NCBI RefSeq assembly: GCF_002116905.1
Contig: NZ_CP015118.1
Location: 868,001-932,000 of the forward strand
Direction of reading: 5' to 3'
Length of the DNA: 64,000 bases
DNA from: Piscinibacter gummiphilus
GTDB lineage: Bacteria > Pseudomonadota > Gammaproteobacteria > Burkholderiales > Burkholderiaceae_C
Shown: positions 25,257 to 33,831 of the stretch, in pieces
Numbering within the stretch: the first letter of the stretch is position 1
How the letters are laid out: each line of letters begins with the position of its first letter
The notes under the pieces: generated by a model
The model's input: only the letters and a program-made list of their open reading frames with translations
Database searches by the model: none
Told to the model about the DNA's origin: nothing
Made by a program: the position numbers and the translations under genes

Positions 25257-26693
25257 ATGAAGGTGATCCCGATCGTGCCGGCGGCGGAGGAGGAGCCTCG
25301 GTCGATCTGGCTGTACGAGAAGCAGAAGAAGATCCACCCCCGGTCGGTGACCGGGCGGTTCGCGCGCTGGCGCTGGATCATGGTGTGGCTCACGCAGCTC
25401 GTGTTCTACGGGCTGCCGTGGCTCACCTGGAACGACCGCCCCGCGGTGCTGTTCGACCTCGACGCGCGCCGCTTCTACATCTTCGAGCTGGTGCTGCACC
25501 CGCAGGACTTCATCTTCCTGACGGCGCTGCTGATCATCAGCGCGTACGGCCTGTTCCTGTTCACCGCGGTGGCGGGGCGCCTGTGGTGCGGGTTCACGTG
25601 CCCGCAGACCGTCTACACCGAGATCTTCCTGTGGGTGGAGCGCCGCTTCGAGGGCGACCGCCTGGCCCGCATGCGGCTCGACGCCGCGCCGTGGTCGTGG
25701 AACAAGGCCTGGCGCAAGACGGGCAAGCAGGCCGCGTGGCTCGCCATCGGCCTGTGGACCGGCATCAGCTTCGTCGGCTACTTCACGCCCATCCGCGAAC
25801 TCACCGGCGAGATCGCCTCGTTCGGCCTCGGCCCGTGGGAGTCGTTCTGGGTGCTGTTCTACGGCTTCGCGACCTACGGCAACGCGGGGTACCTGCGCGA
25901 GCAGGTGTGCCTCTACATGTGCCCCTACGCCCGCTTCCAGAGCGCGATGTTCGACCGCGACACGATGATCGTGTCGTACGACCCACAGCGCGGCGAGGCG
26001 CGCGGCTCGCGCAGCCGCAAGGCCGATCCGAAGGCGCTGGGCCTCGGCGACTGCATCGACTGCAGCCTGTGCGTGCAGGTGTGCCCGACCGGCATCGACA
26101 TCCGCGACGGCCTGCAGTACCAGTGCATCAGCTGCGCGGCCTGCGTGGACGTGTGCGACGGCGTGATGGACAAGATGCAGTACCCGCGCGGGCTGATCCG
26201 CTTCGCCACCCAGAACGGGCTCGTGAACCGGTGGAGCCGCGCGCAGGTGCTGCGGCGTGTCTTCCGGCCGCGCGTGCTCGTGTACTCGGGCGTGCTGGTG
26301 CTGATCGCCGGCGCCTTCGTCACCAGCATGCTCCTGCGCAGCCCGTTCAAGGTGGACGTGGTGCGCGACCGGGGCGCGCTCGCGCGGCTGGTGGGCGACG
26401 GCCAGGTCGAGAACGTGTACCGGCTGCAGGTCATGAACGCCACCGAACGGGCGCAGCGCTACCGCGTCACGGTGGAGGGCCTCGACGGCGCGGTGATCAG
26501 CTCGGCCGACAGCCTCGACGTGGGTTCGGCCGACGCCCGCTGGCTGCCGGTGAGCGTGCGGGTGCCGTTCGAGACGGCGACGGCCCTCGGGCCCGGCGCC
26601 CACCCGCTGAAGTTCCGCATCGAGCGGCAGCACGACGGCGCCGACGCGGCCGCCACCGTGGTGGAGAAGTCGACGTTCGTCGTGCCGCGTTGA
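25257..26693 (+). CDS. ccoG: cbb3 maturation ferredoxin-like protein CcoG (RdxA/FixG)
   Basis: A 478-residue membrane protein with about five helices and two 4Fe-4S motifs, CIDCSLCVQVCP and CISCAACVDVC. WCGFTCPQTVYTE and the C-terminal periplasmic Ig-like domain (VENVYRLQVMNATER) are typical. CcoG acts as a cupric reductase supplying Cu(I) for cbb3 assembly. It follows ccoP after one base, as in the classical ccoGHIS neighbourhood, although here ccoI and ccoS lie upstream of ccoN. Confidence 0.96.
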   Translation: MKVIPIVPAAEEEPRSIWLYEKQKKIHPRSVTGRFARWRWIMVWLTQLVFYGLPWLTWNDRPAVLFDLDARRFYIFELVLHPQDFIFLTALLIISAYGLFLFTAVAGRLWCGFTCPQTVYTEIFLWVERRFEGDRLARMRLDAAPWSWNKAWRKTGKQAAWLAIGLWTGISFVGYFTPIRELTGEIASFGLGPWESFWVLFYGFATYGNAGYLREQVCLYMCPYARFQSAMFDRDTMIVSYDPQRGEARGSRSRKADPKALGLGDCIDCSLCVQVCPTGIDIRDGLQYQCISCAACVDVCDGVMDKMQYPRGLIRFATQNGLVNRWSRAQVLRRVFRPRVLVYSGVLVLIAGAFVTSMLLRSPFKVDVVRDRGALARLVGDGQVENVYRLQVMNATERAQRYRVTVEGLDGAVISSADSLDVGSADARWLPVSVRVPFETATALGPGAHPLKFRIERQHDGADAAATVVEKSTFVVPR

Positions 26694-26706
26694 ACCGGAG
26701 GTTTCC

Positions 26707-26928
26707 ATGACGACATCCCCATCCGCCCATCCCGCCTGGTGGCGCCTGCCCATCGTGTGGCTCGTGATCGCGCTGCCGCTCGCCTCGGTGTTCGCCGGCT
26801 TCGGCATGCTGCGTCTCGCGTGGACCGACGCCGACGTGGTGCTGGCCGACCCGCCCCGCGTGTCGGCCACCGGCAACGAGGCCCCCGCGCTGAAGGCCCG
26901 CAACCACGCCGCCACGGGGGTGCGATGA
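26707..26928 (+). CDS. Short CcoH/FixH-like single-span membrane protein
   Basis: A 73-residue protein with one strong membrane segment (LPIVWLVIALPLASVFAGF) preceded by AWWRLP and followed by a short polar tail. Its position between ccoG and the next small membrane gene is where ccoH (fixH) normally lies, but it lacks the long periplasmic domain of full FixH (about 150 residues). Likely the truncated CcoH type found in Burkholderiales. Function would be stabilisation of the cbb3 assembly complex; this rests on position more than sequence. Confidence 0.7.
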   Translation: MTTSPSAHPAWWRLPIVWLVIALPLASVFAGFGMLRLAWTDADVVLADPPRVSATGNEAPALKARNHAATGVR

Positions 26929-27173
26929 CCCGCCTCGCCGTGCAGATCCTGTGGCCGGCGTTCCTGATGGCTGGCGTGTTCGAGATGCTGCTGTTCGCGG
27001 TGGTGGACCCGGGCCAGCTGCAGTGGTTCGGCGGGCCGGTGATCGACTGGCCGAAGCAGGCCGTCTACAGCGTGACCTTCGTGCTGTGCTGGGGGACGAC
27101 CTCGACGGCGAGTGCGCTCACCGTGCTGCTGCTGCGCGGGTCGGGTGTCATCAACCGGAACGACCCGTTCTGA
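26925..27173 (+). CDS. Small two-span membrane protein of the cbb3 locus
   Basis: An 82-residue hydrophobic protein that I do not assign to a named family. Two membrane segments are visible (ILWPAFLMAGVFEMLLFAVV and AVYSVTFVLCWGTTSTASAL), separated by the loop DPGQLQWFGGPVIDWP. The start overlaps the previous gene (GATG within TGCGATGA), and its stop is one base before the TauE-like gene, so it is embedded in the cco operon. Probably a cbb3 accessory membrane protein. Confidence 0.75.
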   Translation: MTRLAVQILWPAFLMAGVFEMLLFAVVDPGQLQWFGGPVIDWPKQAVYSVTFVLCWGTTSTASALTVLLLRGSGVINRNDPF

Positions 27174-27174
27174 G

Positions 27175-27837
27175 ATGGCCGCGGTCGACGTCGCCCTGGT
27201 GACCGGCGCCGCGCTCATGGGCGTCGCCGGTGCGCCTCACTGCGCGGCGATGTGCGGCGGCGTGAGCGCCGCCGCGGTCGCACGGTGTGGCGGGCATTCG
27301 CGTGCGTTCCACGCCGGCCGTGTCGCCGCCTATGCGGCGGGCGGGGCGGTGGCGGCGTCGAGTGTCGGGGCGATCGCACAGTGGAGCGCGATGGCCCCGG
27401 CGCTGCGGCCGGTGTGGGCGATGGTGCAGGCCGCGGCGCTCGTGCTCGGGCTGTGGCTGCTGTGGACGGGGCGCCAGCCGGCGTGGATGGCGGCCTCGCG
27501 GGCGCCCACGCTGTCGCCCGCGCTCGCGGCGGGTGGCTGGCAGCCGGTCGCCGGGCCCCTGCGCGCGGGCGCCACGGGAGCCGCCTGGATCGCCTGGCCC
27601 TGCGGGCTGCTGCAGTCGGCGCTGGTGGCCTCGGGGCTCGCCTCGTCGGCGGCCGGGGGGGCGCTCGTGATGGGGGTGTTCGCGGTCGTCTCGTCCGTGG
27701 GGCTGTGGGGCGCGCACCGCGTCTTCGGGCGTTCGGACACCGCCTGGGCCGTGCGGGCCGCGGGGGCGATGCTCGCCGCGGCGGCGGGCTGGGCCCTGGG
27801 CCACGGGCTGTGGCAGCGGCTGCTGGCCCTGTGCTGA
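27175..27837 (+). CDS. SafE/DsbD-like membrane protein (TauE/SafE, HCxxMCGG type)
   Basis: A 220-residue polytopic protein with the motif GAPHCAAMCGGV in the first helix, diagnostic of the 'sulfite exporter TauE/SafE' group related to DsbD and urease-accessory UreH. FHAGRVAAYAAGGA and AWPCGLLQSALV are further conserved spots. Homologues sit next to cbb3 genes in many proteobacteria and are thought to move copper or thiol equivalents across the membrane. Last gene of the rightward cco cluster, converging on a small leftward gene seven bases away. Confidence 0.85.
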   Translation: MAAVDVALVTGAALMGVAGAPHCAAMCGGVSAAAVARCGGHSRAFHAGRVAAYAAGGAVAASSVGAIAQWSAMAPALRPVWAMVQAAALVLGLWLLWTGRQPAWMAASRAPTLSPALAAGGWQPVAGPLRAGATGAAWIAWPCGLLQSALVASGLASSAAGGALVMGVFAVVSSVGLWGAHRVFGRSDTAWAVRAAGAMLAAAAGWALGHGLWQRLLALC

Positions 27838-27844
27838 GCGGCCG

Positions 27845-28291
27845 TCAGGCCAGCGCCTGCATCACCAGCGCCTGCAGCAGCGTGTCGATGTCGGCCTCGT
27901 CGGGGGCCAGCGCCCGCGCGGCGTCGAGAGCCCCGTCCAGCAGCGGGCGGTCCACCCGGTCGTTCAGCTCGCGCACGATGCCGGGCGGCACGCCGTCGGT
28001 CAGCAGGCCATCGTAGAGGCGCCCGAGCAGGGCCAGGGTTTCCGGGAAGGCCGGGGTGTCCGCGGGCGGCAGGCTGCCGAGCTGGACCATGACCACCCGC
28101 GCCCCGAGCGCCTCGGTGGCGCGCACGAGCGTCAGCGCCGCTGGCGTGTCGGGTGACGGCGTCAGCAGCGCGACGTTCTTGCCCCGCAGCGGCCGCGGCG
28201 GGCTGCCCGCCAGGCCGGCGGCCCGCAGCTGCGACGCGGTGTCGAACAGCGCGGCGGCCAGGAGGGAAGGGCGGGGCAGGGTGGAATTCAT
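27845..28291 (-). CDS. Carbamoyltransferase N-domain-like protein, degenerate
   Basis: A 148-residue cytosolic protein. Residues about 35-130 resemble the carbamoyl-phosphate domain of ornithine/aspartate carbamoyltransferase: LRGKNVALLTP, EALGARVVMV, then ETLALLGRLYDGLL and NDRVDRPLLDGA align with the usual positions. The phosphate-binding S-T-R-T signature is replaced by SPDTP, and the whole amino-acid-binding domain is missing, so catalysis is unlikely. It has its own upstream FNR-type box and lies between the cco operon and a second FNR-family gene. A regulatory or moonlighting role tied to low oxygen is a guess. Confidence 0.6.
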   Translation of the reverse strand: MNSTLPRPSLLAAALFDTASQLRAAGLAGSPPRPLRGKNVALLTPSPDTPAALTLVRATEALGARVVMVQLGSLPPADTPAFPETLALLGRLYDGLLTDGVPPGIVRELNDRVDRPLLDGALDAARALAPDEADIDTLLQALVMQALA

Positions 28292-28328
28292 CGGAGCCCC
28301 GAGCGTAGGGCGATGGGCGCCGGCGTCC

Positions 28329-28342
28329 TTGACGGGAGTCAA
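28329..28342. promoter_or_regulatory. FNR-type box between the OTC-like gene and the second Crp/Fnr gene
   Basis: TTGACGGGAGTCAA is a perfect palindrome of the TTGAC/GTCAA type recognised by FNR/ANR relatives. It lies 37 bases upstream of the leftward OTC-like gene and about 135 bases upstream of the rightward regulator, favouring control of the former. Confidence 0.72.
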
Positions 28343-28476
28343 GCCGTCCCTGCGGGTTCCGTTTTGTCACCGTTCGTTTACACAGCGCGACGCAGCGTGA
28401 CACGGTGTTCGTCGGCCGGTGTCGGGCGGAACCTAACCTGACGTCATTCCAGAAACACACCGCACCGGAGCCTCCC

Positions 28477-29223
28477 ATGACCGCCCTCGCCGCCGCCTCG
28501 TCGTCCCATCCGCAGATCCGCCCCGCCGGGCTGCCGGCCACCGGAACGGGCGATCGCATCGCGGAGGCGCTGCAGCTGGTGCGCGGCACGCTGCCGATCA
28601 CGCGGCGGGTCTGCCAGCCGGGCACGGCGATCTACGAGGCGGGCGAGGTGTTCCGTTCGCTGCACATCGTGCACGCCGGGGTCTTCAAGCTCGTGACGCG
28701 GTCGTCGGACGGCCGCGAGCAGGTCACCGGCCTGCAGTTCAAGGGCGACTGGCTCGGATTCGATGGCGTCGCCTCGGGCCGTCACGGCGCCGACGCCGTG
28801 GCCATCGACACCAGTGAGATCTGGACCGTGCGCTACGAGGACCTGCTGCGCGCCTGCGCCACCCAGCCCGCGCTGATGCACCTGATGCACGTGGCGATGA
28901 GCCGCGAGATGACGCGCGACCGCGACATGCTGCTGTCGATCTGCACGCTGCCCGCCGACGCCCGCGTGGCCGGCTTCCTGCAGCAATGGGCCTCGGCCCT
29001 CGCCGAGCGCGGCCTGCGCACCGACCAGATCACGCTGCGCATGACGCGCGCCGAGATCGGCAACTCGCTGGGCATGAAGCTCGAGACCGTGAGCCGCGCG
29101 CTGTCGCGCCTCGCCCGCGACGGCCTGATCGCGTTCTGCGGCACGGGCCGGCGCGACATCACGATCCCCGACGTCGACGCCCTCGGCGCCATCGCCGGGC
29201 GCCACGCCGCCACCCTTCAGTGA
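28477..29223 (+). CDS. Crp/Fnr-family regulator without Fe-S cysteines
   Basis: A 248-residue paralogue of the fnr product. The cNMP-binding-like barrel (GTAIYEAGEVFRSLHIVHAG, FKGDWLGFDG) and the HTH TRAEIGNSLGMKLETVSRAL are clear. The E-x-x-SR recognition helix predicts the same TTGAT-type site. Only one cysteine lies in the N-terminal region, so no FNR cluster can form; it may be controlled by abundance, like FixK, or sense another signal such as NO via haem, like DNR. Convergent with, and overlapping by seven bases, the sensor kinase at 29217. Confidence 0.9.
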   Translation: MTALAAASSSHPQIRPAGLPATGTGDRIAEALQLVRGTLPITRRVCQPGTAIYEAGEVFRSLHIVHAGVFKLVTRSSDGREQVTGLQFKGDWLGFDGVASGRHGADAVAIDTSEIWTVRYEDLLRACATQPALMHLMHVAMSREMTRDRDMLLSICTLPADARVAGFLQQWASALAERGLRTDQITLRMTRAEIGNSLGMKLETVSRALSRLARDGLIAFCGTGRRDITIPDVDALGAIAGRHAATLQ

Positions 29224-31280
29224 GGGGCGCTCGCGGCGAGCGCGCGCACGATCGCGTGGCGCAGCTCGTTGCGGGAATAGGGCTTGGCCAGCAGCTCCCA
29301 TGACGCGGGCGCCGTCTCGCTGGTGTCGATGAGCGCCGCCGGATAGCCCGAGACCAGCAGCACGGCCAGCGCCGGATCCGCGAGGCGCGCCTCGCGGGCC
29401 AGCTCGGTGCCGCGCTGGCCGGCGCCGAGTTCGATGTCGGTCAGCAGCAGCTCGAACGCGCCGGGCTGGCCGAGCCGTACCAGGGCCTGTTCGGCCGTGG
29501 CACACGGCGTCACCTCGCACCCGAAGGCCTGCAGGAAACGCACGGCCACGGCGCGCACCTCCGGTTCGTCCTCCACCAGCAGCACCTTCAGGCCTGCCGG
29601 GATGGCGGTGTTCGCGACGACCAGCTCGGGTTCGGCGGGGCGGGCCAGGTCGGCGGGCAGGTACAGCGTGACAGTGGTGCCGACACCCGCCCCGCTGTCC
29701 AGGCCGATGGCCCCCTGCGACTGCTTCACGAAACCGTAGACCGTGCTCAGGCCGAGGCCCGTGCCGCGGCCCACTTCCTTCGTCGTGAAGAACGGCTCGA
29801 AGGCGCGTTCCTTGACGGCGTCGCTCATGCCGGCGCCGGTGTCGGTGATCGCGATGGCGACGAGCAGGCCGTCGGGGTCGTCGCGTTCGAACGGCACGGA
29901 GAGGTCGTCCGGGGGCGACGTGACGCCGCGGCACGTGAACGTGAGCTTGCCGCCGGACGGCATCGCGTCGCGCGCGTTGATCGCGATGTTGAGCAACGCG
30001 GACTCGAGCTGCACCGCGTCGGCGAGGCAGGCCGGCACGTCGGGGGGCACGTCCACGTCGATGCGGATGCGCGGGTCCATCGTGCGGCGGAGCATGTCGG
30101 CGAGCGACGTCACCATCGCCTGCACGTCGACGTGACTCGGGCTCAGCACCTGGCGCCGCGAGAAGGCGAGCAGCTTGCCGGTGAGCTCGGCCCCGCGCCG
30201 GCTCGCGCGGGTGGACGCGGCCACGAGGTGGCGCGCGTGGTCGTCGCCGGCCACGGCCGGCAGCTCCTCCAGCACCTGCAGGTTGCCCTGGATGACGGTG
30301 AGCAGGTTGTTGAAGTCGTGCGCGATGCCGCCGGTCAGCTGGCCCACGCTTTCCAGCCGCTGCGAGTGGCGCAGCTGCTCGTCGCTCTGCACGCGCTGGA
30401 GCGTGGCGGCGAGCAGGTTCGACAGCGAGACGAGGTAGTGCACCTCGTCCTCGCCGAACTGCTGCGGCGACCGCGCGCGCACGGTGAGCAGGCCCACGTC
30501 GCGGCCGCGGTCGGACAGCGGCACGCCCAGCGCGCTCACGAGGCCGGCCTCGAGGTAGGCGGACGGGACCTCGAAGCGCGTCTCGCGCCGGTAGTCGGGG
30601 ACGACGACCGGGCCGCCCTGGGCCAGCACATAGCCAGGCGTGCTCGCCGGGTCGAACGGCAGGCGCTGGCCCACCGGCTCGCTGGGCAGCAGGCCGACGC
30701 CCGCGGCCACCATGAACTCCATGCGGTTCGGCTCCAGCAGGAACAGCACCGCGGTCTCGACCTGCAGCGCCTCGGCCGCCTCGGCGGGGATGCGCTGCAG
30801 CAGCACCTGCGGGTCGAGCGTGTCGACCGCGATGCGGCCGATGCGGGCGACCGATTCGCTGTAGCGCGCGCGGGCCAGCGCCTGCTGCACGCGCGGGTAG
30901 GCGCCGATGCCCCGGATGGCCGCGACGACGTACGGCAGGCCGTGGCCCTGCAGCGGGCTGAGGGCGATCTCGACCATCACCTCGCTGCCGTCCTTGCGCT
31001 TGGCCACGAGGTCCATCTGCGTGCCCATGGGCCGCGGCCGCGGCGCGGCGCCATAGGCCTGCCGGAACGCCGCGTGGCGTGGGCGGATGCTGTCGGGGAC
31101 CAGTGCGTCGACCGGGTGGCCGTTCAGCTCGCCCGGGGCGTAGCCCAGCAGCGTGTCGGCCGCGGGGTTGCTGAGGCGGATGACCCCGGCGTCGTCGACG
31201 AGCAGCAGCGCGTCGGGGTAGGCGGCGAACAGCGACCGGTAAAGCGCCGGGTCGTTCGCGGGGTCGACCGGGGGCGTCAT
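29217..31280 (-). CDS. PAS-GAF hybrid sensor histidine kinase with receiver domain
   Basis: A 687-residue soluble kinase. Order: PAS (about 8-125; LYRSLFAAYPDALLLVDDAG), GAF (about 150-300), HisKA with phospho-His in GGIAHDFNNLL, HATPase (NIAINARDAM, DTGAGM, GRGTGLGLSTVYG) and a C-terminal receiver with Asp in LLTDIELG. No membrane segment, so it reads a cytoplasmic signal. Its ATG overlaps the stop of the OmpR-type regulator by four bases, making a two-component operon. An internal receiver suggests phosphate buffering or a branched relay. Signal unknown; it lies beside micro-oxic genes. Confidence 0.93.
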   Translation of the reverse strand: MTPPVDPANDPALYRSLFAAYPDALLLVDDAGVIRLSNPAADTLLGYAPGELNGHPVDALVPDSIRPRHAAFRQAYGAAPRPRPMGTQMDLVAKRKDGSEVMVEIALSPLQGHGLPYVVAAIRGIGAYPRVQQALARARYSESVARIGRIAVDTLDPQVLLQRIPAEAAEALQVETAVLFLLEPNRMEFMVAAGVGLLPSEPVGQRLPFDPASTPGYVLAQGGPVVVPDYRRETRFEVPSAYLEAGLVSALGVPLSDRGRDVGLLTVRARSPQQFGEDEVHYLVSLSNLLAATLQRVQSDEQLRHSQRLESVGQLTGGIAHDFNNLLTVIQGNLQVLEELPAVAGDDHARHLVAASTRASRRGAELTGKLLAFSRRQVLSPSHVDVQAMVTSLADMLRRTMDPRIRIDVDVPPDVPACLADAVQLESALLNIAINARDAMPSGGKLTFTCRGVTSPPDDLSVPFERDDPDGLLVAIAITDTGAGMSDAVKERAFEPFFTTKEVGRGTGLGLSTVYGFVKQSQGAIGLDSGAGVGTTVTLYLPADLARPAEPELVVANTAIPAGLKVLLVEDEPEVRAVAVRFLQAFGCEVTPCATAEQALVRLGQPGAFELLLTDIELGAGQRGTELAREARLADPALAVLLVSGYPAALIDTSETAPASWELLAKPYSRNELRHAIVRALAASAPH

Positions 31281-32002
31281 GCCGGCTCCACCGCCGGCAC
31301 GAGCACGTAGCCGGCGCTGCGCACGGACTTGATGATCTGGGGCAGGTCGGCGTCGGCCTCGATCTTGCGGCGCAGGCGGCCGATCTGCACGTCGATCGTG
31401 CGGTCGAACGGACCGGCCGAACGGCCGCGGGTGTGCTCCAGCAGGAAGTCGCGCGAGAGCACGCGGCCCGCGTGGTGCACCAGCACGCGCAGCAGTTCGA
31501 ACTCGCCGCTGGTGAGCACCACCGGGGCGCCGTCGGGGCTGCGCAGCTCGCGCGAGCGTTCGTCGAGGGTCCAGCCGGCGAAGCGCCAGCGGGTGCCGGG
31601 TTCGGCCGACGGTCGCGCGGCGGGCGGGGCCGGCGGGGTCATGCGGCGCAGCACGGCCTTGATGCGGGCGACCAGTTCGCGCAGGTCGAACGGCTTGGTC
31701 ACGTAGTCGTCTGCACCCACCTCGAGGCCCACGACCTTGTCCACCGCGTCGCCGCGGCCGGTGACGATCACGAGGCCGCACTGCCAGTGCTCGCGCAGCT
31801 GGCGGGCGATCGCGAAGCCGTCCTCGCCGGGCAGACCGAGGTCGAGCAGCACGAGCGTGGGCGGGTCCGACGCCATCAGCCGCATCAGGTCGCCGCCGGT
31901 GTGCAGCGGCGTGACCCGGAAGCCGTGGCCGGTCAGGTAGCCGGTGAGCAGGCGGGTGATCTCGGGTTCGTCGTCGAGGACGGCCAGGTGCGTCGGGTCC
32001 AA
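31277..32002 (-). CDS. OmpR/PhoB-family response regulator
   Basis: A 241-residue regulator. Receiver domain with DDEPE acidic pocket, phospho-Asp in VLLDLGLPGEDG and Lys in YVTKPFD; winged-helix DNA-binding domain with LTSGEFELLRVLV and the recognition region SAGPFDRTIDVQIGRLRRKI. It is first in a two-gene operon with the PAS-GAF kinase, its likely partner. Targets unknown. Confidence 0.95.
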   Translation of the reverse strand: MDPTHLAVLDDEPEITRLLTGYLTGHGFRVTPLHTGGDLMRLMASDPPTLVLLDLGLPGEDGFAIARQLREHWQCGLVIVTGRGDAVDKVVGLEVGADDYVTKPFDLRELVARIKAVLRRMTPPAPPAARPSAEPGTRWRFAGWTLDERSRELRSPDGAPVVLTSGEFELLRVLVHHAGRVLSRDFLLEHTRGRSAGPFDRTIDVQIGRLRRKIEADADLPQIIKSVRSAGYVLVPAVEPA

Positions 32003-32176
32003 GGGGCGTCAGGGGGTGGTGCTGCAGGGGATCCCGCAAGCGTACCGCGTTTGCGCGACGGGTCTCCCCGGGGCCAACGCCGCGCCGCCGCAAGGGGCTT
32101 GCGCCCCGTTCGCGTGACCGATTGCCCGGGGTGGCGCAGGATCACCCGGATGGGGGTGTGCCGGCGGTTCCTGGCT

Positions 32177-32216
32177 TCCGGTAAAGTTCGCGTCTTGATC
32201 GTTCAAGTAAAACCGG
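32177..32216. promoter_or_regulatory. Nested palindrome before the GH13 gene, with GGTAAAGTT
   Basis: CCGGTAAAGTTCG (from 32178) and AAGTAAAACCGG (ending 32216) form an outer CCGGT/ACCGG inverted repeat around TTGATCGTTCAA. The GGTAAAGTT core recurs in the pullulanase upstream region (52035-52043), suggesting one regulator for both alpha-glucan enzymes. Confidence 0.4.
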
Positions 32217-32273
32217 TTCCACAGAATGGGCCCGGTGGTGGATGATCCGGCTGTTTTTCCGAATTCCGACCTC

Positions 32274-33815
32274 ATGTCCCACGCCAAACCTCAAGTCGTC
32301 TACCAGATCTTCCCCGAGCGTTTCGCGATCGGGCGGCCGCACGACAGCCGCTCGAAGCTCGCGTTGCCGGCGTACCAGAAGCCGGGCTATTCGCTGCGAG
32401 CCTGGCACGAGCCGGTGCTGCGCGAGCCGGGCTCGCGCGAGGCCGCGGCCGATCCGGGGCTGTCGTTCTACGGGGGAGACCTGCAGGGCGTGACGGACCA
32501 CCTGGCCTACCTGCAGGACCTGGGCGCCACCACGCTGTACTTCACGCCCGTCTTCGAGGCGCCGTCGAACCACAAGTACGACGCGGTGAGCTTCGACCGC
32601 GTGGACCCGATGTTCGGCGGCGACGCCGCGTTCGCCACGCTGCTGTCGGCCACGCGCGAGCGTGGCATGGGCGTGGTGCTCGACGCCGCGCTGAACCACG
32701 TGAGCTTCAACCACCCGTGGTTCCTCGCGGCCCGCCGCGGCGAATCGCCGTACCGCGACTGGTTCACCTTCCTCGATCCGAAGTCCCACGCCGAGATCCA
32801 CTCGCGCGACCCGGCCGTGCTGGCCGAGGCCGACTACCTCTGCTGGTGGGGCCACCGCTACATGGCCGAGCTGCGGCTCGACGCGCCGGGCCTGGAAGAC
32901 CTGCTGTACCGTGCGCCGGGCAGCCTGCTGCGCCGCTTCCTCGACCAGGGCATCCAGGGCTGGCGCTTCGACACGGGCCAGGACATCGGCCTGCCCTTCG
33001 TGCAGCGCATGCGCGCCTCGCTGCAGGCGGCGTACCCGAAGGCCGAGTTGCTCGGCGAACTGATGAACTACGGTGGCGGCTGGGTCGGCGACGACCGCTT
33101 CACCGGCGTGATGAACTACTACCAGCGCTCGGCCGTGCTCGGGTGGCTCTCGGGCGACGTGGGCGCGCGGCAATCGAACGCCGCGCTGCGAGACGGCTAC
33201 GTCGGGTGCGGGCACGAAGGATCGCTGTCGTCGTGGAACATGCTGGCGAGCCACGACACCCCGCGCCTCAAGCACCTGCTGCCCGATTGGGCGGACCGCC
33301 GCCTCGCGCTCGTCGCGCAGTTCACGCTGCCGGGCATCCCGGTCATCTACTACGGCGAGGAAAACGGCATGGATGGCGCGGGCGACCCCGACTGCCGCCG
33401 CCCGATGGAGTGGGACCCGTCGAAGTGGGACGGCACCACGCGCGAGTTCTACCGCATGCTGATCGCGCTGCGCCAGGGCAACCCCGCGCTGGGGCAGGGC
33501 CGCCTCACGGTGCTGGGCGACCGCCTCGACGGCACCGATGCACTCGTGTTCCTGCGCCACACCGGCCAGCCCGGCGAGACGGCGCTCGTGGTGCTGAACC
33601 GCGGCGACCGCGCGTTCGACGGCAGCCTGCTGCTGCCCGATCCGCACCTCTACAGCGGCCTGCGGCTGCGTGACGTGGTGGGCGACGGATCGGCCGAACT
33701 GCTGATGGGCGGGCAGACCCGCGTGAAGGTGCCCGCACGAACGGCTGCGGTGTTCCTCCCGGATGACCACCTGCCGAACTTCCGGTACTTCAAGCCCCGC
33801 AACCGCTGGGCCTGA
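32274..33815 (+). CDS. GH13 alpha-amylase-family glycosidase (maltodextrin glucosidase/neopullulanase-like)
   Basis: A 513-residue cytosolic glycosidase without signal peptide. It starts directly at the barrel (VVYQIFPERFAIG) and lacks the N-terminal domain of MalZ/neopullulanase. The four GH13 regions are present: DAALNHVS, GWRFDTGQD with the nucleophile Asp, LLGELMN with the acid/base Glu, and ASHDTPR. Expected to cut linear maltodextrins or cyclodextrins taken up by the cell. An in-frame ATG at 32226 would add 16 residues; neither start has a good Shine-Dalgarno, so the start is uncertain. Substrate class is firm; exact specificity is not. Confidence 0.9.
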   Translation: MSHAKPQVVYQIFPERFAIGRPHDSRSKLALPAYQKPGYSLRAWHEPVLREPGSREAAADPGLSFYGGDLQGVTDHLAYLQDLGATTLYFTPVFEAPSNHKYDAVSFDRVDPMFGGDAAFATLLSATRERGMGVVLDAALNHVSFNHPWFLAARRGESPYRDWFTFLDPKSHAEIHSRDPAVLAEADYLCWWGHRYMAELRLDAPGLEDLLYRAPGSLLRRFLDQGIQGWRFDTGQDIGLPFVQRMRASLQAAYPKAELLGELMNYGGGWVGDDRFTGVMNYYQRSAVLGWLSGDVGARQSNAALRDGYVGCGHEGSLSSWNMLASHDTPRLKHLLPDWADRRLALVAQFTLPGIPVIYYGEENGMDGAGDPDCRRPMEWDPSKWDGTTREFYRMLIALRQGNPALGQGRLTVLGDRLDGTDALVFLRHTGQPGETALVVLNRGDRAFDGSLLLPDPHLYSGLRLRDVVGDGSAELLMGGQTRVKVPARTAAVFLPDDHLPNFRYFKPRNRWA

Positions 33816-33831
33816 AGCACCGCGGGAGCGG

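Noticed and set aside
32195..32206. TTGATCGTTCAA as a further FNR box before the GH13 gene
   Set aside because: The half-sites are two bases too close (TTGA-N4-TCAA) for FNR, and the gene is not a respiration gene.
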